Origin: Snodgrassella alvi
Lineage (GTDB): Bacteria; Pseudomonadota; Gammaproteobacteria; Burkholderiales; Neisseriaceae
Length of the DNA stretch: 64,000 nucleotides
Reading direction: 5' to 3'
Assembly: GCF_002777825.1 (NCBI RefSeq)
Contig: NZ_MEIR01000059.1
Coordinates: forward strand, 31,659 to 95,658
The position numbers and the translations under genes are program-made. Of this stretch, positions 9,552 to 19,500 are shown one piece after another. Numbering within the stretch: position 1 is the first letter of the stretch; the number at the start of each line of letters is the position of its first letter. The notes beneath the pieces were generated by a model. It ran no database searches and was not told the DNA's origin. It saw only the letters and a list, made by a program, of their open reading frames with translations.

Positions 9552-9715
9552 ATTCAGTATTCCTTAATATGGCATCTTGTTATAATTCATTCAAAACATT
9601 GTATAATTAAACAGCAAGCAGCCAAAAGAATACCGAGTTGTAATCAAAGAGATTTTAGTTATATCACCCCGCTGCCAGAACACACCGGCGGCATTCACCC
9701 AACGCAGGAACATAC

Positions 9716-9925
9716 ATGCAACGTGGCATCTACCAACATTACAAAGGCAAGCTGTATCAGGTTACCGGAACAGCACGCCATAGCGAAACCGAAGAAGAAC
9801 TGGTTATCTACCAGTGTCTGTATGGTGATTATTCAACATGGGTACGCCCAAAAAGCATGTTCAACGAAGCCATAACCATCAATGGCCAGACCCAGCCAAG
9901 ATTTGCTCTATTACAAGCGCTTTAG
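9716..9925 (+). CDS. DUF1653-family small protein
   Basis: A 69-residue protein with the DUF1653 pattern [37 protein letters not shown], and a closing phenylalanine-rich tail. The fold is small and beta-rich. No biochemical role is established. AGGAAC lies upstream of the ATG. A TATAAT hexamer at 9602-9607 is a plausible -10 element. It is monocistronic, divergent from cysI, and convergent with mnmE. Confidence 0.85.
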   Translation: MQRGIYQHYKGKLYQVTGTARHSETEEELVIYQCLYGDYSTWVRPKSMFNEAITINGQTQPRFALLQAL

Positions 9926-9983
9926 CCGTAGCTGTCATACCTATCCTATTTATCATCACAACAGCAATTCAGCTACATCTAGA

Positions 9984-10025
9984 ACAAAAAAGCACTAACT
10001 ACCTTTCACAACAGTAGTTAGTGCT
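9984..10025 (-). terminator. Intrinsic terminator of mnmE
   Basis: A perfect 12-bp stem, AGCACTAACTAC (9991-10002) with GTAGTTAGTGCT (10014-10025), followed on the minus strand by TTTTTTGTTC. It lies 31 bp past the mnmE stop codon. Confidence 0.88.
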
Positions 10026-10055
10026 GCCAACAGACAAGCATCTTCTGCTAAAAAC

Positions 10056-11432
10056 TTATTTACCAATACAAAACCGGCTGAAAATCACCCCCAGCAAATC
10101 ATCGGCACTGAATTCACCAGTAATTTCATTTAATGCATTTTGTGCCAGACGCAAATGTTCTGCAAATAGCTCAATCTGATTATCCTGACACAAACTGGCA
10201 TTTACCAGCTCCTGCTGAGCCTGTTCAAGTGCCTGAATATGGCGTGTTCGTGCCAGAAACAGCCCTTCACTTTCTCCCTGCCAGCCCACTTGCTGCAACA
10301 GCACCTGACGCAGCAAATCCAGACCAATACCCGTTCTGGCGGACAGAGCAATCACCTGCTCTGCATCCGTAAATGTCTGTAGCTGGCCGGTTTCACGTGA
10401 AACACTCGCAGCATCTTCACCTGTTAAATCAATCTTATTATGCACTTCAATCTTGTGTAAACCTGCCGGTAACTGCGCCAGAATCGCCGCTGTGGTGGCA
10501 TTTATACCTTCACGCTGGTCGACCAGTATCAGCGCTACATCCGCCTGCTGCACCGCCTGCTGGCTGCGTTCAATACCAATACGTTCAACCACATCCTCCG
10601 TTTCACGCAAACCGGCCGTATCAATAATATGTACCGGTACCCCATCCAGCGTAATCTGCTCTCTTACCGTATCCCGTGTGGTACCAGCAATATCAGTGAC
10701 AATTGCCACATCATCACCGGCCAGCGCATTGAGCAAGCTCGATTTACCCACATTTGGCGCCCCTACCAGCACCACATTCATGCCTTCACGTAACAAAGCG
10801 CCCTGTTGTGCATGCAGCAGCACCTTATCCAACTGGCTGCGCAACTGCGCCAGCTTGCCACTAGCATCCGCTGCCTGTAGAAAATCAATATCTTCCTCCG
10901 GAAAATCCAGCGTTGCTTCCACCAGCATGCGCAAAGTAATCAGCTCATCCACCAGCCGGTGAATTTCCTGCGAAAATGCCCCTTTCAGGCTGCGCACCGC
11001 CATGCGTGCTGCAGACTGGCTGGAAGCATCAATCAAATCGGCCACACTTTCAGCCTGTGCCAGATCCAGCTTGTTATTTAGAAAAGCACGTTTGGTAAAC
11101 TCACCCGGTTCAGCCAGCCGGGCGCCCAGTTGCAGGCAGCGTTGCAATAACATCTGCAACACCACCGGCCCGCCATGTCCTTGTAACTCGACCACATCCT
11201 CACCAGTAAAGCTGGCCGGTGCCGCAAAATACAGCAGCAAACCATTATCAATAACAGCACCCTGCTCATCAACAAAATCGGTGTACATCACCCTGCGTGG
11301 TACAGGCGTTTTGCCACCACTTAATTTTTGCGCCAGAGACAGTAGATTTTTACCGGATAAACGCACTACCCCCACTCCACCACGCCCGGGCGCAGTTGCA
11401 ATCGCAGCAATAGTCGGATTATTCTCCATCAT
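10056..11432 (-). CDS. mnmE: tRNA modification GTPase MnmE (TrmE)
   Basis: With MnmG, MnmE installs the aminomethyl/carboxymethylaminomethyl group on uridine 34 of certain tRNAs. The 458-residue protein starts [27 protein letters not shown], the folate-binding N-terminal domain. A G domain follows, with P-loop GAPNVGKS, switch [13 protein letters not shown] and NKID. It ends with the invariant FCIGK, whose cysteine is needed for modification. Two ATG codons and a TTG lie in tandem at the start; the first ATG (11430-11432) is chosen because a GGGG ribosome-binding site is well spaced. In many bacteria this gene follows yidC near dnaA; here it does not. A near-perfect parS site lies inside the reading frame. 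Confidence 0.95.
   Translation of the reverse strand: MMENNPTIAAIATAPGRGGVGVVRLSGKNLLSLAQKLSGGKTPVPRRVMYTDFVDEQGAVIDNGLLLYFAAPASFTGEDVVELQGHGGPVVLQMLLQRCLQLGARLAEPGEFTKRAFLNNKLDLAQAESVADLIDASSQSAARMAVRSLKGAFSQEIHRLVDELITLRMLVEATLDFPEEDIDFLQAADASGKLAQLRSQLDKVLLHAQQGALLREGMNVVLVGAPNVGKSSLLNALAGDDVAIVTDIAGTTRDTVREQITLDGVPVHIIDTAGLRETEDVVERIGIERSQQAVQQADVALILVDQREGINATTAAILAQLPAGLHKIEVHNKIDLTGEDAASVSRETGQLQTFTDAEQVIALSARTGIGLDLLRQVLLQQVGWQGESEGLFLARTRHIQALEQAQQELVNASLCQDNQIELFAEHLRLAQNALNEITGEFSADDLLGVIFSRFCIGK
10389..10404. other. parS-like ParB-binding site inside mnmE (15/16)
   Basis: On the minus strand the sequence is TGTTTCACGTGAAACC, matching the 16-bp parS palindrome TGTTTCACGTGAAACA at 15 of 16 positions. 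It falls in codons for Val-Ser-Arg-Glu-Thr of mnmE, in a region of the G domain that is not strongly conserved. A perfect parS occurs 17 kb to the right. Confidence 0.75.
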
Positions 11433-11455
11433 CAAAACCCCAGCTTATCAAAACA

Positions 11456-11485
11456 GTTCAGGCAGCCTGAAACAGCTGCCTGAAC
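11456..11485 (-). terminator. Hairpin built from DNA-uptake-like sequences, terminator of the FKBP gene
   Basis: GTTCAGGCAGC (11456-11466) and GCTGCCTGAAC (11475-11485) form a perfect 11-bp stem around an 8-nt loop. The plus strand contains AGGCAGCCTGAA (11460-11471), identical to the uptake 12-mer described for Kingella. On the minus strand the stem is followed by TGTTTTG. Paired uptake sequences acting as terminators are a known Neisseriaceae habit. Confidence 0.7.
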
Positions 11486-11507
11486 AAAACCTGTATACAA
11501 CTGCAAC

Positions 11508-11840
11508 TCAATCATCAACCTGCAATAATTCCACATCAAAAAACAGCGTAGCATCAGGCGGAATCACCCCTTCAACACCACGGCGACCATAAGCCATATG
11601 TGGCGGAATAGTCAGTTTACGTTTACCGCCCTCTTTCATGCCATCAAAACCTTTATCCCAGCCAGCAATCACTATACCAGCGCCCAGAGTAAATGTGAGC
11701 GGCTGCTGACGGGTAATACTGGAATCAAACACCGTACCATCTTCCAGCATACCAGTATAATGTACCGTCACTTCCTTACCTTTAATAGCTTCCCGGCCAG
11801 TACCCTGCTGCAAGTCTTCAATCACCAGACCCATACTCAT
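11508..11840 (-). CDS. FKBP-type peptidyl-prolyl cis-trans isomerase
   Basis: A single-domain FKBP of 110 residues with no signal peptide, so probably cytoplasmic. The fold's signature residues are visible: VTVHYTGMLEDGTVFDSS, the FTLGAGIVIAGWDKGFDGMKEGGKRKLTIPPHMAYG core, and the closing DATLFFDVELLQV strand. AAGGA lies five bases before the first ATG, and a second in-frame ATG lies two codons on. It is divergent from the hydroxyacid dehydrogenase (90 bp shared promoter region) and is followed by the uptake-sequence hairpin. Confidence 0.93.
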   Translation of the reverse strand: MSMGLVIEDLQQGTGREAIKGKEVTVHYTGMLEDGTVFDSSITRQQPLTFTLGAGIVIAGWDKGFDGMKEGGKRKLTIPPHMAYGRRGVEGVIPPDATLFFDVELLQVDD

Positions 11841-11930
11841 TCATCCTTGACTAATAAATTAGCGTACACTGTAACACAGACATTTAACCCATGCATGCCA
11901 CAGCAATCTTTTCATTTATCAGGAGACAAC

Positions 11931-12866
11931 ATGAATATCAGCGAAATTGTTTTTCTGGACCGTGCCACCCTACCCGAATTCCCGTTCAACTTCGATTTTC
12001 CTCATCACATCACTAACTACAGCCATAGTAGTCTGGATGAAGTCGCTGCCCGAATCGCTCATGCCAACATCGTTGTATCCAACAAAGTACGCATTGATGC
12101 AGATGCCATCAGCAACAGCCCGCAACTGCAACTAATTGCCGTACCTGCTACCGGTCTGGATCACATTGATCAGCAGGCTGCACAACAGCACAACATAGCC
12201 ATCCACAATGTTCGTGGCTATGGCAACGATACAGTTGCCGAACATGCAATGATGCTGATTCTGGCATTAATGCGCCAGTTACCCGCCTACCAACGCGATG
12301 TAGCGGCCGGATTATGGCAAAACAGCCCTTTTTTCTGCCACTTCGGAGCTCCTATTCACGATCTGAACGGCAAAACACTGGGTATTTTCGGCAAAGGAGG
12401 CATCGGGCAGGCACTGGCAACCCGGGCTCAGGCTTTCGGAATGCATATTCTCTGGGGTGAACACAAAAATGCCACTAGCTGCCGCAATGGCTACACACCA
12501 TTTACCCAGCTCATACAGCAAGCAGACGTCATATCCTTGCATTGTCCCCTGAATGAGCAAACACGTAATCTGATTGATGAAGCAGAATTAAAAATGATGA
12601 AACCACAGACTGTACTGATTAATGTAGGACGCGGTGGTCTGGTAGCGGAAGAGGCATTAATAGCCGCATTGAAATACGGACAGTTAGGCGGAGCAGGTGT
12701 AGATGTACTAAGCGAAGAACCGCCCGTACATGGTAATCCATTACTGCGTGCTCACCTGCCTAACCTGATTATTACCCCGCATATGGCATGGGGCAGTGAA
12801 GAAGCCATACAGCGTATCTGCACTATGCTGGAGGATAACATCAATACTTTTATGCGCAAAAAATAA
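11931..12866 (+). CDS. NAD(P)-dependent D-2-hydroxyacid dehydrogenase (glycerate dehydrogenase-like)
   Basis: A 311-residue member of the D-2-hydroxyacid dehydrogenase family. The Rossmann motif GKTLGIFGKGGIGQALA, the catalytic-loop NVGRGGLVAEEAL and the GAGVDVLSEEPP and TPHMAW segments carry the arginine, glutamate and histidine of the active site. Neisserial relatives are annotated as glycerate/hydroxypyruvate reductase HprA. The exact substrate is inferred only. The ATG at 11931 has AGGAG ten bases upstream; longer in-frame extensions overlap the FKBP gene and are unlikely. Base use is strikingly C-rich for a plus-strand gene (my count over 11941-12060 is 38 C against 21 G). It ends 6 bp before the convergent DUF2827 gene. 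Confidence 0.85.
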   Translation: MNISEIVFLDRATLPEFPFNFDFPHHITNYSHSSLDEVAARIAHANIVVSNKVRIDADAISNSPQLQLIAVPATGLDHIDQQAAQQHNIAIHNVRGYGNDTVAEHAMMLILALMRQLPAYQRDVAAGLWQNSPFFCHFGAPIHDLNGKTLGIFGKGGIGQALATRAQAFGMHILWGEHKNATSCRNGYTPFTQLIQQADVISLHCPLNEQTRNLIDEAELKMMKPQTVLINVGRGGLVAEEALIAALKYGQLGGAGVDVLSEEPPVHGNPLLRAHLPNLIITPHMAWGSEEAIQRICTMLEDNINTFMRKK

Positions 12867-12872
12867 TAGCAA

Positions 12873-14048
12873 TTAGCGCAATGGTCTGGCCACTACTTCT
12901 GTCAGCAAAGCAGAATAGCTGGCCACCAGATCGGGATTATTCGGCAGGAAACGGGCAATCTGCTGACGCTGGTCGTACATATATTGAGCTGCGTTATAAG
13001 CGTGATTGCTCATCGCTGCAAGCAACTGTTTGGCACCTGCCTGTACATCATTGCCAGCGTAATAATAGCCCAGATCGGAAATCAGCTCAGCATTATGAAT
13101 TAAAGGATAGCCCTGCCAGCATACTTCCAGATAGAAATAATTAAGCGGATTTTCCCATTGATGTGAAATCACCGCATCGGTATTGGTAGCCAAAAATGTT
13201 GGTGTATCATAACGACCCAGAAATACTGACTTGTGATTTTTCACAATATCCAGCTTATTCATTAAAGCAATGAATTCCATTGATTTCTGCGCCATCGGCA
13301 AGGTATTGCAAACCTGTAGGATATTAATGGCTTCAGGGTCATTCCGATACACTAGTTCAGCAATCAGAATCGGGTACAGACAGAATTTTACTACATTGAT
13401 ATTCGGCTCCATTACTGACAAACGCCAGCCATTGCGCGGATCCGGCTGCTGCCATAAACCCTGAAATGGCATAGCTGCGGTTTTCTGAAGCAGAAATACC
13501 GGGCTCCATACAAACGGCACCACACGTGCCTCATGGCGACGGAATACCTCAAAATACGCCCGACTGCAATTAGCAACCTGCGGAATCATCCAGATATCAT
13601 CATAACGCTGATTAATGAACAGATTACCGCCACCCATATTGCGCGAAAACAAAATCGCTTCCATCATCTGAATATACTCAACACCACAGCAATAAGAAAT
13701 CAGATGTACGCCTTTATCCTTGATATAGGCCGTCTGCGCAGCACTAATCTGTCCACCTAGCTCAATCAGTACATCAACCTGATCCTTGGCCTCCAAGAAA
13801 CTTTTAGTCGGCCATATCTGCAAATCCCATGGAAAACTTGATGTAATCGGTATATCAGTGGTGTTTACCAACACCACTGAGTCTACATTAGGACAATTTT
13901 TCAGCGCATCTGCAAGAAAAACAGCATTCTGTTTAATGCCATTATTCCATAGCGTTTCTTCAGGATGGCTCAGACCAATAGTAATCCCAATACGCAAACG
14001 TGCTGGCGTATAGCTGGAAATTAAATCCGGATTATTAGATAAATTCAT
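12873..14048 (-). CDS. DUF2827 family protein, glycosyltransferase-like (third of three)
   Basis: A 391-residue protein, one of three paralogues in tandem. Shared motifs are a starting strand LRIGITIGL followed by LWNNGIKQN, MEPNINVVKFCLYPILIAE in the middle, and SHQWENPLNYFYLEVCWQGYPLIHN near the C-terminus. The last motif has the look of the nucleotide-sugar-binding region of GT-B glycosyltransferases. No signal peptide or membrane segment is seen, so it should be cytoplasmic. It is the last gene of the set, 77 bp after the second copy. Family members are often found beside autotransporter adhesins, which fits a role in adhesin or surface glycosylation. That role is an inference, not shown here. 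Confidence 0.75.
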   Translation of the reverse strand: MNLSNNPDLISSYTPARLRIGITIGLSHPEETLWNNGIKQNAVFLADALKNCPNVDSVVLVNTTDIPITSSFPWDLQIWPTKSFLEAKDQVDVLIELGGQISAAQTAYIKDKGVHLISYCCGVEYIQMMEAILFSRNMGGGNLFINQRYDDIWMIPQVANCSRAYFEVFRRHEARVVPFVWSPVFLLQKTAAMPFQGLWQQPDPRNGWRLSVMEPNINVVKFCLYPILIAELVYRNDPEAINILQVCNTLPMAQKSMEFIALMNKLDIVKNHKSVFLGRYDTPTFLATNTDAVISHQWENPLNYFYLEVCWQGYPLIHNAELISDLGYYYAGNDVQAGAKQLLAAMSNHAYNAAQYMYDQRQQIARFLPNNPDLVASYSALLTEVVARPLR

Positions 14049-14125
14049 GATTTCAACAGAAATATATTATTGCAGACTAGCTTTATATATACCTGATACC
14101 AAGCAGTAAACTAAATGAGTGTAAC

Positions 14126-15256
14126 CTAGGCTTTAAACAGGGACTCAAGTGCTTCAGTATAACAGCGGACATTACTTTCCGCTTCAGGATTCAGTGTTGC
14201 CAGAAAGACATTTGCCCGCTCACGGTAACTGGCCAGATTTTCATCATGCATCTTATATGCATCCACCAGTTTTTGCCCACCTTCTTCACAGTCAAAATCA
14301 TGATAGCGATAGCCACAATCACCAATCAGGTGTGAATTGTGAATCAGCGGATAGCCACCATACAAAGCTTCATAATAAATATAATTCTGCGCATTTTCCC
14401 ACTGATGGCAAACAATTGCCTCACAATAACGGGATACCACCTGCCAGATTGGATAACGACCTTCAAACGAAGTCAAGCCATGCCGCACAATGTCCAGACT
14501 CTGGGCAAACAGATTGAAAGCATTTTGCTTTTTCAGATTCATGGTATTACAGGCGTAAATATGCTCGATAAAATCAGGATTCAGCCGATGTGCGTTTTCA
14601 CATACCAGCATAGGCATATAACTGGTTTTCACCATACACATATTGGGTTCAAACATACCAACACGCCAGCGTCTGCGCCCCGACCGGTACTCAAACCGCT
14701 CACCTTCTGGCAATTTTTCACAGGCGCGCTCCAGAATAACCGGGCTCCATAAATGCGGCATAAGCCGTACCGGAGCACGAAATGTACTGGCGAAGTATGG
14801 CATACAGGTTTTTTCGTATTCAGGTAATGTCCATACCTCATCATATGGCGCCCCCGTAATCAGCAAAGCAGATGGCTTATTGAACAGCATACGTTCAATA
14901 TCAATCACATAATCATTGCCCACCCGCATGCTAACTACTTTACCACCTTTGGCCTTGAAATTTATCATCCATTCCTTAGCCAACTGGGCGCTCATCTCAA
15001 TCATCACATCCAGCTCATTCATGGCACTGGCCATATCAATCACCGGCACAGACGAATCCCGCAGGAAATTCATTGCATCCTGCATATCTCCATCACCAGA
15101 ACCAGCCACCAGCACCACATTACTAACAATTGGTGATTTCTGTAGCAACATCGCCAGAAACAGACAATTCTGAAAAATGCCGTTTTCCCACAGCGACTGT
15201 GCTCCTTTACGCACATAAATCGAAACACCTACCCGAAGCGAAGACACAGACGGCAT
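14126..15256 (-). CDS. DUF2827 family protein, glycosyltransferase-like (second of three)
   Basis: A 376-residue paralogue of its neighbours. The matching motifs are LRVGVSIYVRKGAQSLWENG near the start, FEPNMCMVKTSYMPMLVCE in the middle, and CHQWENAQNYIYYEALYGGYPLIHN near the end, followed by GDCGYRYHDFD. The gene begins 3 bp after the stop of the first copy, so the two are translated from one message. The three copies differ widely outside the motifs, suggesting an old duplication with divided specificity rather than a recent copy. A cytoplasmic enzyme acting on a sugar nucleotide and the adjacent adhesin is the working guess. Confidence 0.75.
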   Translation of the reverse strand: MPSVSSLRVGVSIYVRKGAQSLWENGIFQNCLFLAMLLQKSPIVSNVVLVAGSGDGDMQDAMNFLRDSSVPVIDMASAMNELDVMIEMSAQLAKEWMINFKAKGGKVVSMRVGNDYVIDIERMLFNKPSALLITGAPYDEVWTLPEYEKTCMPYFASTFRAPVRLMPHLWSPVILERACEKLPEGERFEYRSGRRRWRVGMFEPNMCMVKTSYMPMLVCENAHRLNPDFIEHIYACNTMNLKKQNAFNLFAQSLDIVRHGLTSFEGRYPIWQVVSRYCEAIVCHQWENAQNYIYYEALYGGYPLIHNSHLIGDCGYRYHDFDCEEGGQKLVDAYKMHDENLASYRERANVFLATLNPEAESNVRCYTEALESLFKA

Positions 15257-15259
15257 GAA

Positions 15260-16405
15260 TTAACCTCTTAATAATTCCGGACGATCAGCACACAGATTAG
15301 ATAACAGTTGTGCATGGGCTGCGATATTGGTTTCAGCCAGAGGAGCCGTAGCCTTAAACAATGCCTGCGCGGCCTGACGCTGACTACCCAGATTTTCCTC
15401 ATGATGCTGCCATGCCTGAATCAATTGTCTGCCAGCCTCACATGCATCAAAATCCGGATAATAATAGCCAGCACCAAATTCTTTTAACCATGGCGAATTG
15501 TGAATCAGCGGGTAATCACCATATAGCGTATCCAGATACAGATAGTTCTGGTCATTACACCATTGATGCGAAACCACAGCATTGGCATGCTGCGCCATAA
15601 AACCGGCTATATCATGACGACCATAAAAGCAGGCTTTATGCTCCTTAACCAGATTCAGTGAATTGGCCAGATATAGCATCGTCATATGGTCTTTCATATG
15701 CAGCGTATTGAGCACATGCATCATACCTACTGACTGCGGCTGCTGGCGATAAGCCTCATCACAGCCCAGCATCGGAATGGATGACGTTTTCACAACAGAA
15801 ATATTGGGCTCAAAAATAGCTACATTCAAAGGTGTCTGAATACCATCATGCAAATTGCTGCGCCATCCAAAATGGAAACCAAGCTCACCGATTTCCTGTT
15901 TGCGTCTGGATACAAATATCGGATCCCACAGATAGGGCGTAACATGTACCGAACGGCGGTACATCGTACGCAGCATCGGAATATAAGCCTTATCTTTGGG
16001 TAACAGCCATACCTCATCAGAACGGTCTACAGGCGGAAAATTGGCAGGTTTTTCAAATACATTATATTCCACCAGTCCCACATAAGGCTGACCAACACAA
16101 TAATACACCACCTTTTTGCCACGAGCCCGCTGTAAGGCCAGCCACTGCGGATTCAATGCCCCCGCTAGCTCAATAATGACATCGAAAGCATCACCAGCTT
16201 CCTGCTCTGACATTAAACGCAAATCAAACAGATTTAAATCAATCTGCTCAGCCATACTCGGCTGCCCACCCACATTAATCAAATCAACTGATTTAACAAA
16301 TGGGATAGCCTTTAGACTTAGAGCCAAAAATATAATATTCTGCCCCATACCATTTTCCCAGATATTCTGGTTGGCATGGGTGATAACAGAAATACCGATG
16401 CGCAT
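15260..16405 (-). CDS. DUF2827 family protein, glycosyltransferase-like (first of three)
   Basis: The frame is open from 16468, but the ATG at 16403-16405 gives the family N-terminus MRIGISVITHANQNIWENG and is preferred. The protein is then 381 residues. Shared motifs are IFEPNISVVKTSSIPMLGCDEA and SHQWCNDQNYLYLDTLYGDYPLIHN followed by FGAGYYYPDFD. It is the first copy after the adhesin gene, but a hairpin with a T-tract lies between them, so expression with the adhesin would need read-through or a promoter in the roughly 60 bp before the start. Function is inferred as for its paralogues. Confidence 0.75.
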   Translation of the reverse strand: MRIGISVITHANQNIWENGMGQNIIFLALSLKAIPFVKSVDLINVGGQPSMAEQIDLNLFDLRLMSEQEAGDAFDVIIELAGALNPQWLALQRARGKKVVYYCVGQPYVGLVEYNVFEKPANFPPVDRSDEVWLLPKDKAYIPMLRTMYRRSVHVTPYLWDPIFVSRRKQEIGELGFHFGWRSNLHDGIQTPLNVAIFEPNISVVKTSSIPMLGCDEAYRQQPQSVGMMHVLNTLHMKDHMTMLYLANSLNLVKEHKACFYGRHDIAGFMAQHANAVVSHQWCNDQNYLYLDTLYGDYPLIHNSPWLKEFGAGYYYPDFDACEAGRQLIQAWQHHEENLGSQRQAAQALFKATAPLAETNIAAHAQLLSNLCADRPELLRG

Positions 16406-16446
16406 ATTAATCCGTATTCTTAGTAAAAATGCTATTACTGATAAAC

Positions 16447-16485
16447 AAATAAAACTTCTGGGCTTCACAAAGGAAGACCAGAAGT
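16447..16485 (-). terminator. Terminator after the first trimeric autotransporter gene
   Basis: ACTTCTGG (16454-16461) pairs with CCAGAAGT (16478-16485). On the minus strand the stem is followed by TTTTATTTG. It starts 19 bp past the adhesin stop codon. Confidence 0.65.
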
Positions 16486-16503
16486 CTGCTCAGTCAGAAT
16501 TTT

Positions 16504-19500
16504 TTACCACTTAAAACCAAGTGCCGAGTTAACAGCTACTTCCTTACCAGTAGTTGAAACACCTGCGCCCCATGTAACCTTACCGTTTTTACTTGCCGCC
16601 TTATAGTTTACACCAACGGCACCATAGCTGCGATATGCACCCACACCAAGACCCACAGTCTGTTCACCAGAATTCAGGGATGGCAGATAAGCACCGGATA
16701 ATGCCATGGCCAGAGCAGTACCTGAATAGGCACGACGCTCAACATGGTGAATATTATCACTTAACTGGTTAACATATTCATTTACCTTGCTAATCTGATT
16801 ATCCACAGCTTTAAGCTGAGCCACATTCACAGCATCCGTATCATAACTACCCGCAGCAACACCGGTGATCTGACGGTATTTTCCCTCTTTTTCATCACCC
16901 ACAGATACCGCGCCCCAGCCTTCCGCACTCTGCGTGGCTATGATAGCTCTTCTCTGCTCCTCGGTTGCCGTTTCTGGTATATATAGTTCTTCTGGTCGCC
17001 CGCCGCCAGACCTGCTCGCTACTGAGTTCGCTCCCAGAGCAACACCTCCAGCCACCGTTACCTGTGCGCCATTACCCAGCGCTACACCATCTATCGCCTG
17101 TGCACTGGCTGAAGCACCTATCGCAATGGCCGAATTACTAGCAGCAACCGCTCCTCCGCCTACTGCTATCGAATTAGCACCTGATGCAATCGCCGCTATT
17201 CCGTTCGGGGAGTTGACCTTCGCATACTTCGTACCATAATCCTGTATCTTTTGCAGTGCATCAGGCACATTAGTTACTGTCTCTTTGTTACCATCTGGCT
17301 TAGTAATCTCATATTTATGCAGATCAAAACCACCACCAGAATTGGCCGAAGCGCCCAGACTTGATGCTATGGAGGAAATCTGGTTGCTAAGTGCAGTCGA
17401 CAGACTGTTCAGAACCTCTTGTGAAATACCGCCGCCTGTAGGCAAACTACTTACTGCCGTAGACAGATTAGCCAGATCGTTTTTCACTGACAACAACTGG
17501 CCAAAATTGACTGCATCGGTATCTTTCACGCCCTTAGCAACATTGGTAATCCTCTGTGCTACACCATTATAGCTGGCATTATAAGCTTGCAATGAATTAT
17601 CCCACTGCAATGCATTTTCCTGTAGGCTAGAAATACTAATACTAATCCCACCTGTTTGCAGCATATTGTTTATCGAAGACAAACTGCTTAAAGTAGCTGT
17701 GGACAAACTGGCCAGATCACTTTTCACAGTAAACAATTGTCCGCCTGTTACTGCATCATGCGAATGCTCACTAACATCGCCATTGGCCACGTTAACAATC
17801 TTCCCAGGCTCTGAAGCATGAGCTAGGCTGCTTGGTTTGCTGGCATCAAATGCGCCTTTACCTCCATTATACTCACTGTTCCATTTCAGGCTGTTCAGGC
17901 TGTCCTTTTGTAATTTAGCCACATCTCTGTGCATTTCCAGATAACCGGTAGACAGACTTTTTATATGGGTATCGGTATCACTCACCAGATTGTTCAATCT
18001 ATCATTTGTTGTACTCAAGCTATCCAACAGGCCTGAGTAGCCGCTAGACAGAGAGTTAGAGATGTTACCGATTTCAGTAGTCATTGCCGTTGAAACTACT
18101 GTCGATAAACTATTCAGACCAGATGCGGTAGAGCTGGACAGACTTGAAAGCTGGCTGAAATTAACTGCATCGGTATCTTTCTGGCCGGCAGCCACATTGG
18201 TAATCCGCTGTGCTACAGCTTCACCATTAATCTTATGGCTGGCATCATAAGCTTTCAGCGAATCGTTCCACTGCATTGCATTCTGCTGTAATGCCGTCAG
18301 ATTCTGATTAGTACTACCCAGACTGTCATTCAGACTGGTCGACAGACTGCTCAGACTCGATGAGGTTGCTGTTGACAGGCTGTGCATCTGCATACCGTTG
18401 ATGGCATCAGTTGAAGTTTCACTGATTGTGCCATTGGCAATACCGGTTAGTTGCTGAGATTTACCAAAACGGGTTGCGTCAAAGATACCCTCAGTACCAT
18501 TGGTACTCTTCCATTGCAATGCATCTTGCTTCAATGCAGTCACATCGCGATCAATCACACTTAGCTTGTCAGATATAGCGCTCAGACTACCAGCAATAGC
18601 GCTTGACAGGCTACCCGACTGATTTTCGGTAAGATTCTTCAGACTGGTCGACAGGCTGCTCAAACCTGTTGAGGTAGAACTGGCCAGACTAAAGAGCTGG
18701 CTGCCGTTAATGGCATCAGTAGAATCTTTAGCCACAGCACCAGCGCGGACATGGGTAACAAGCTGAACATTACCGCCATGACTGGCATCATACATGCCTG
18801 TACCATCAGGACTAGGCTTCCATTGCAGTGCATTGTCCTGCAAACTGGATATATCGTTGCTGATACTACCCAATTTTGCTGCTGTAGTTTCAGACAGACT
18901 TGTCAGTTTGGCATTGGTTTGTTGCAATGAATTGGTTAAATTAGCTATGTTTTCATTGGATATGGTACTCAGAGAGCTGGTTAAACTGCTCGCACCAGCG
19001 GCTACTTTATCACCCAGATTACTGATGGCTGTATTGGTGTTATACAGCTGATTACCCGTTACTGCATCTTTTGACCCTTTGCTCAGCTCACCATCAGCAA
19101 CATTAGTAATTTTCTGATTTCCATCACTATCGTGTCTGGCACTGAATACTTTAGCACCCTCATCCCATTGCAATGCATTCTTCTGTAGCGCAGGAATCTT
19201 GTTGTTTATTTCGTTCAGGCGCGCATCTGTCTTAGCAGACAAATCATTCAGACCTGGAACAGAAGTGTTTTGCAATACAGTAGAGAGACTAGCCAGCTCG
19301 GATGTAGCTGCCTGCACAAAATCAGAGATTCTGTCAGGGACTGAAGTAGAAAGCGAAGCTATCTGGCTATTAGTCCTGTATAACTGTGCGCCAATTACGG
19401 CATCTGAGGAGTTTTGCGCTGTACTTCCTTCTGCCACATTAGTAATGCGTCCTTTATTGCCATTAGCACCGCTGGCATCATAGGCTTTGCCGTTCCAGTG

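Noticed and set aside
10133..11592. Open frames of 65-196 codons opposite or in other frames of mnmE and the FKBP gene
   Set aside because: They overlap well-supported genes with conserved motifs; composition is that of antisense to coding DNA.
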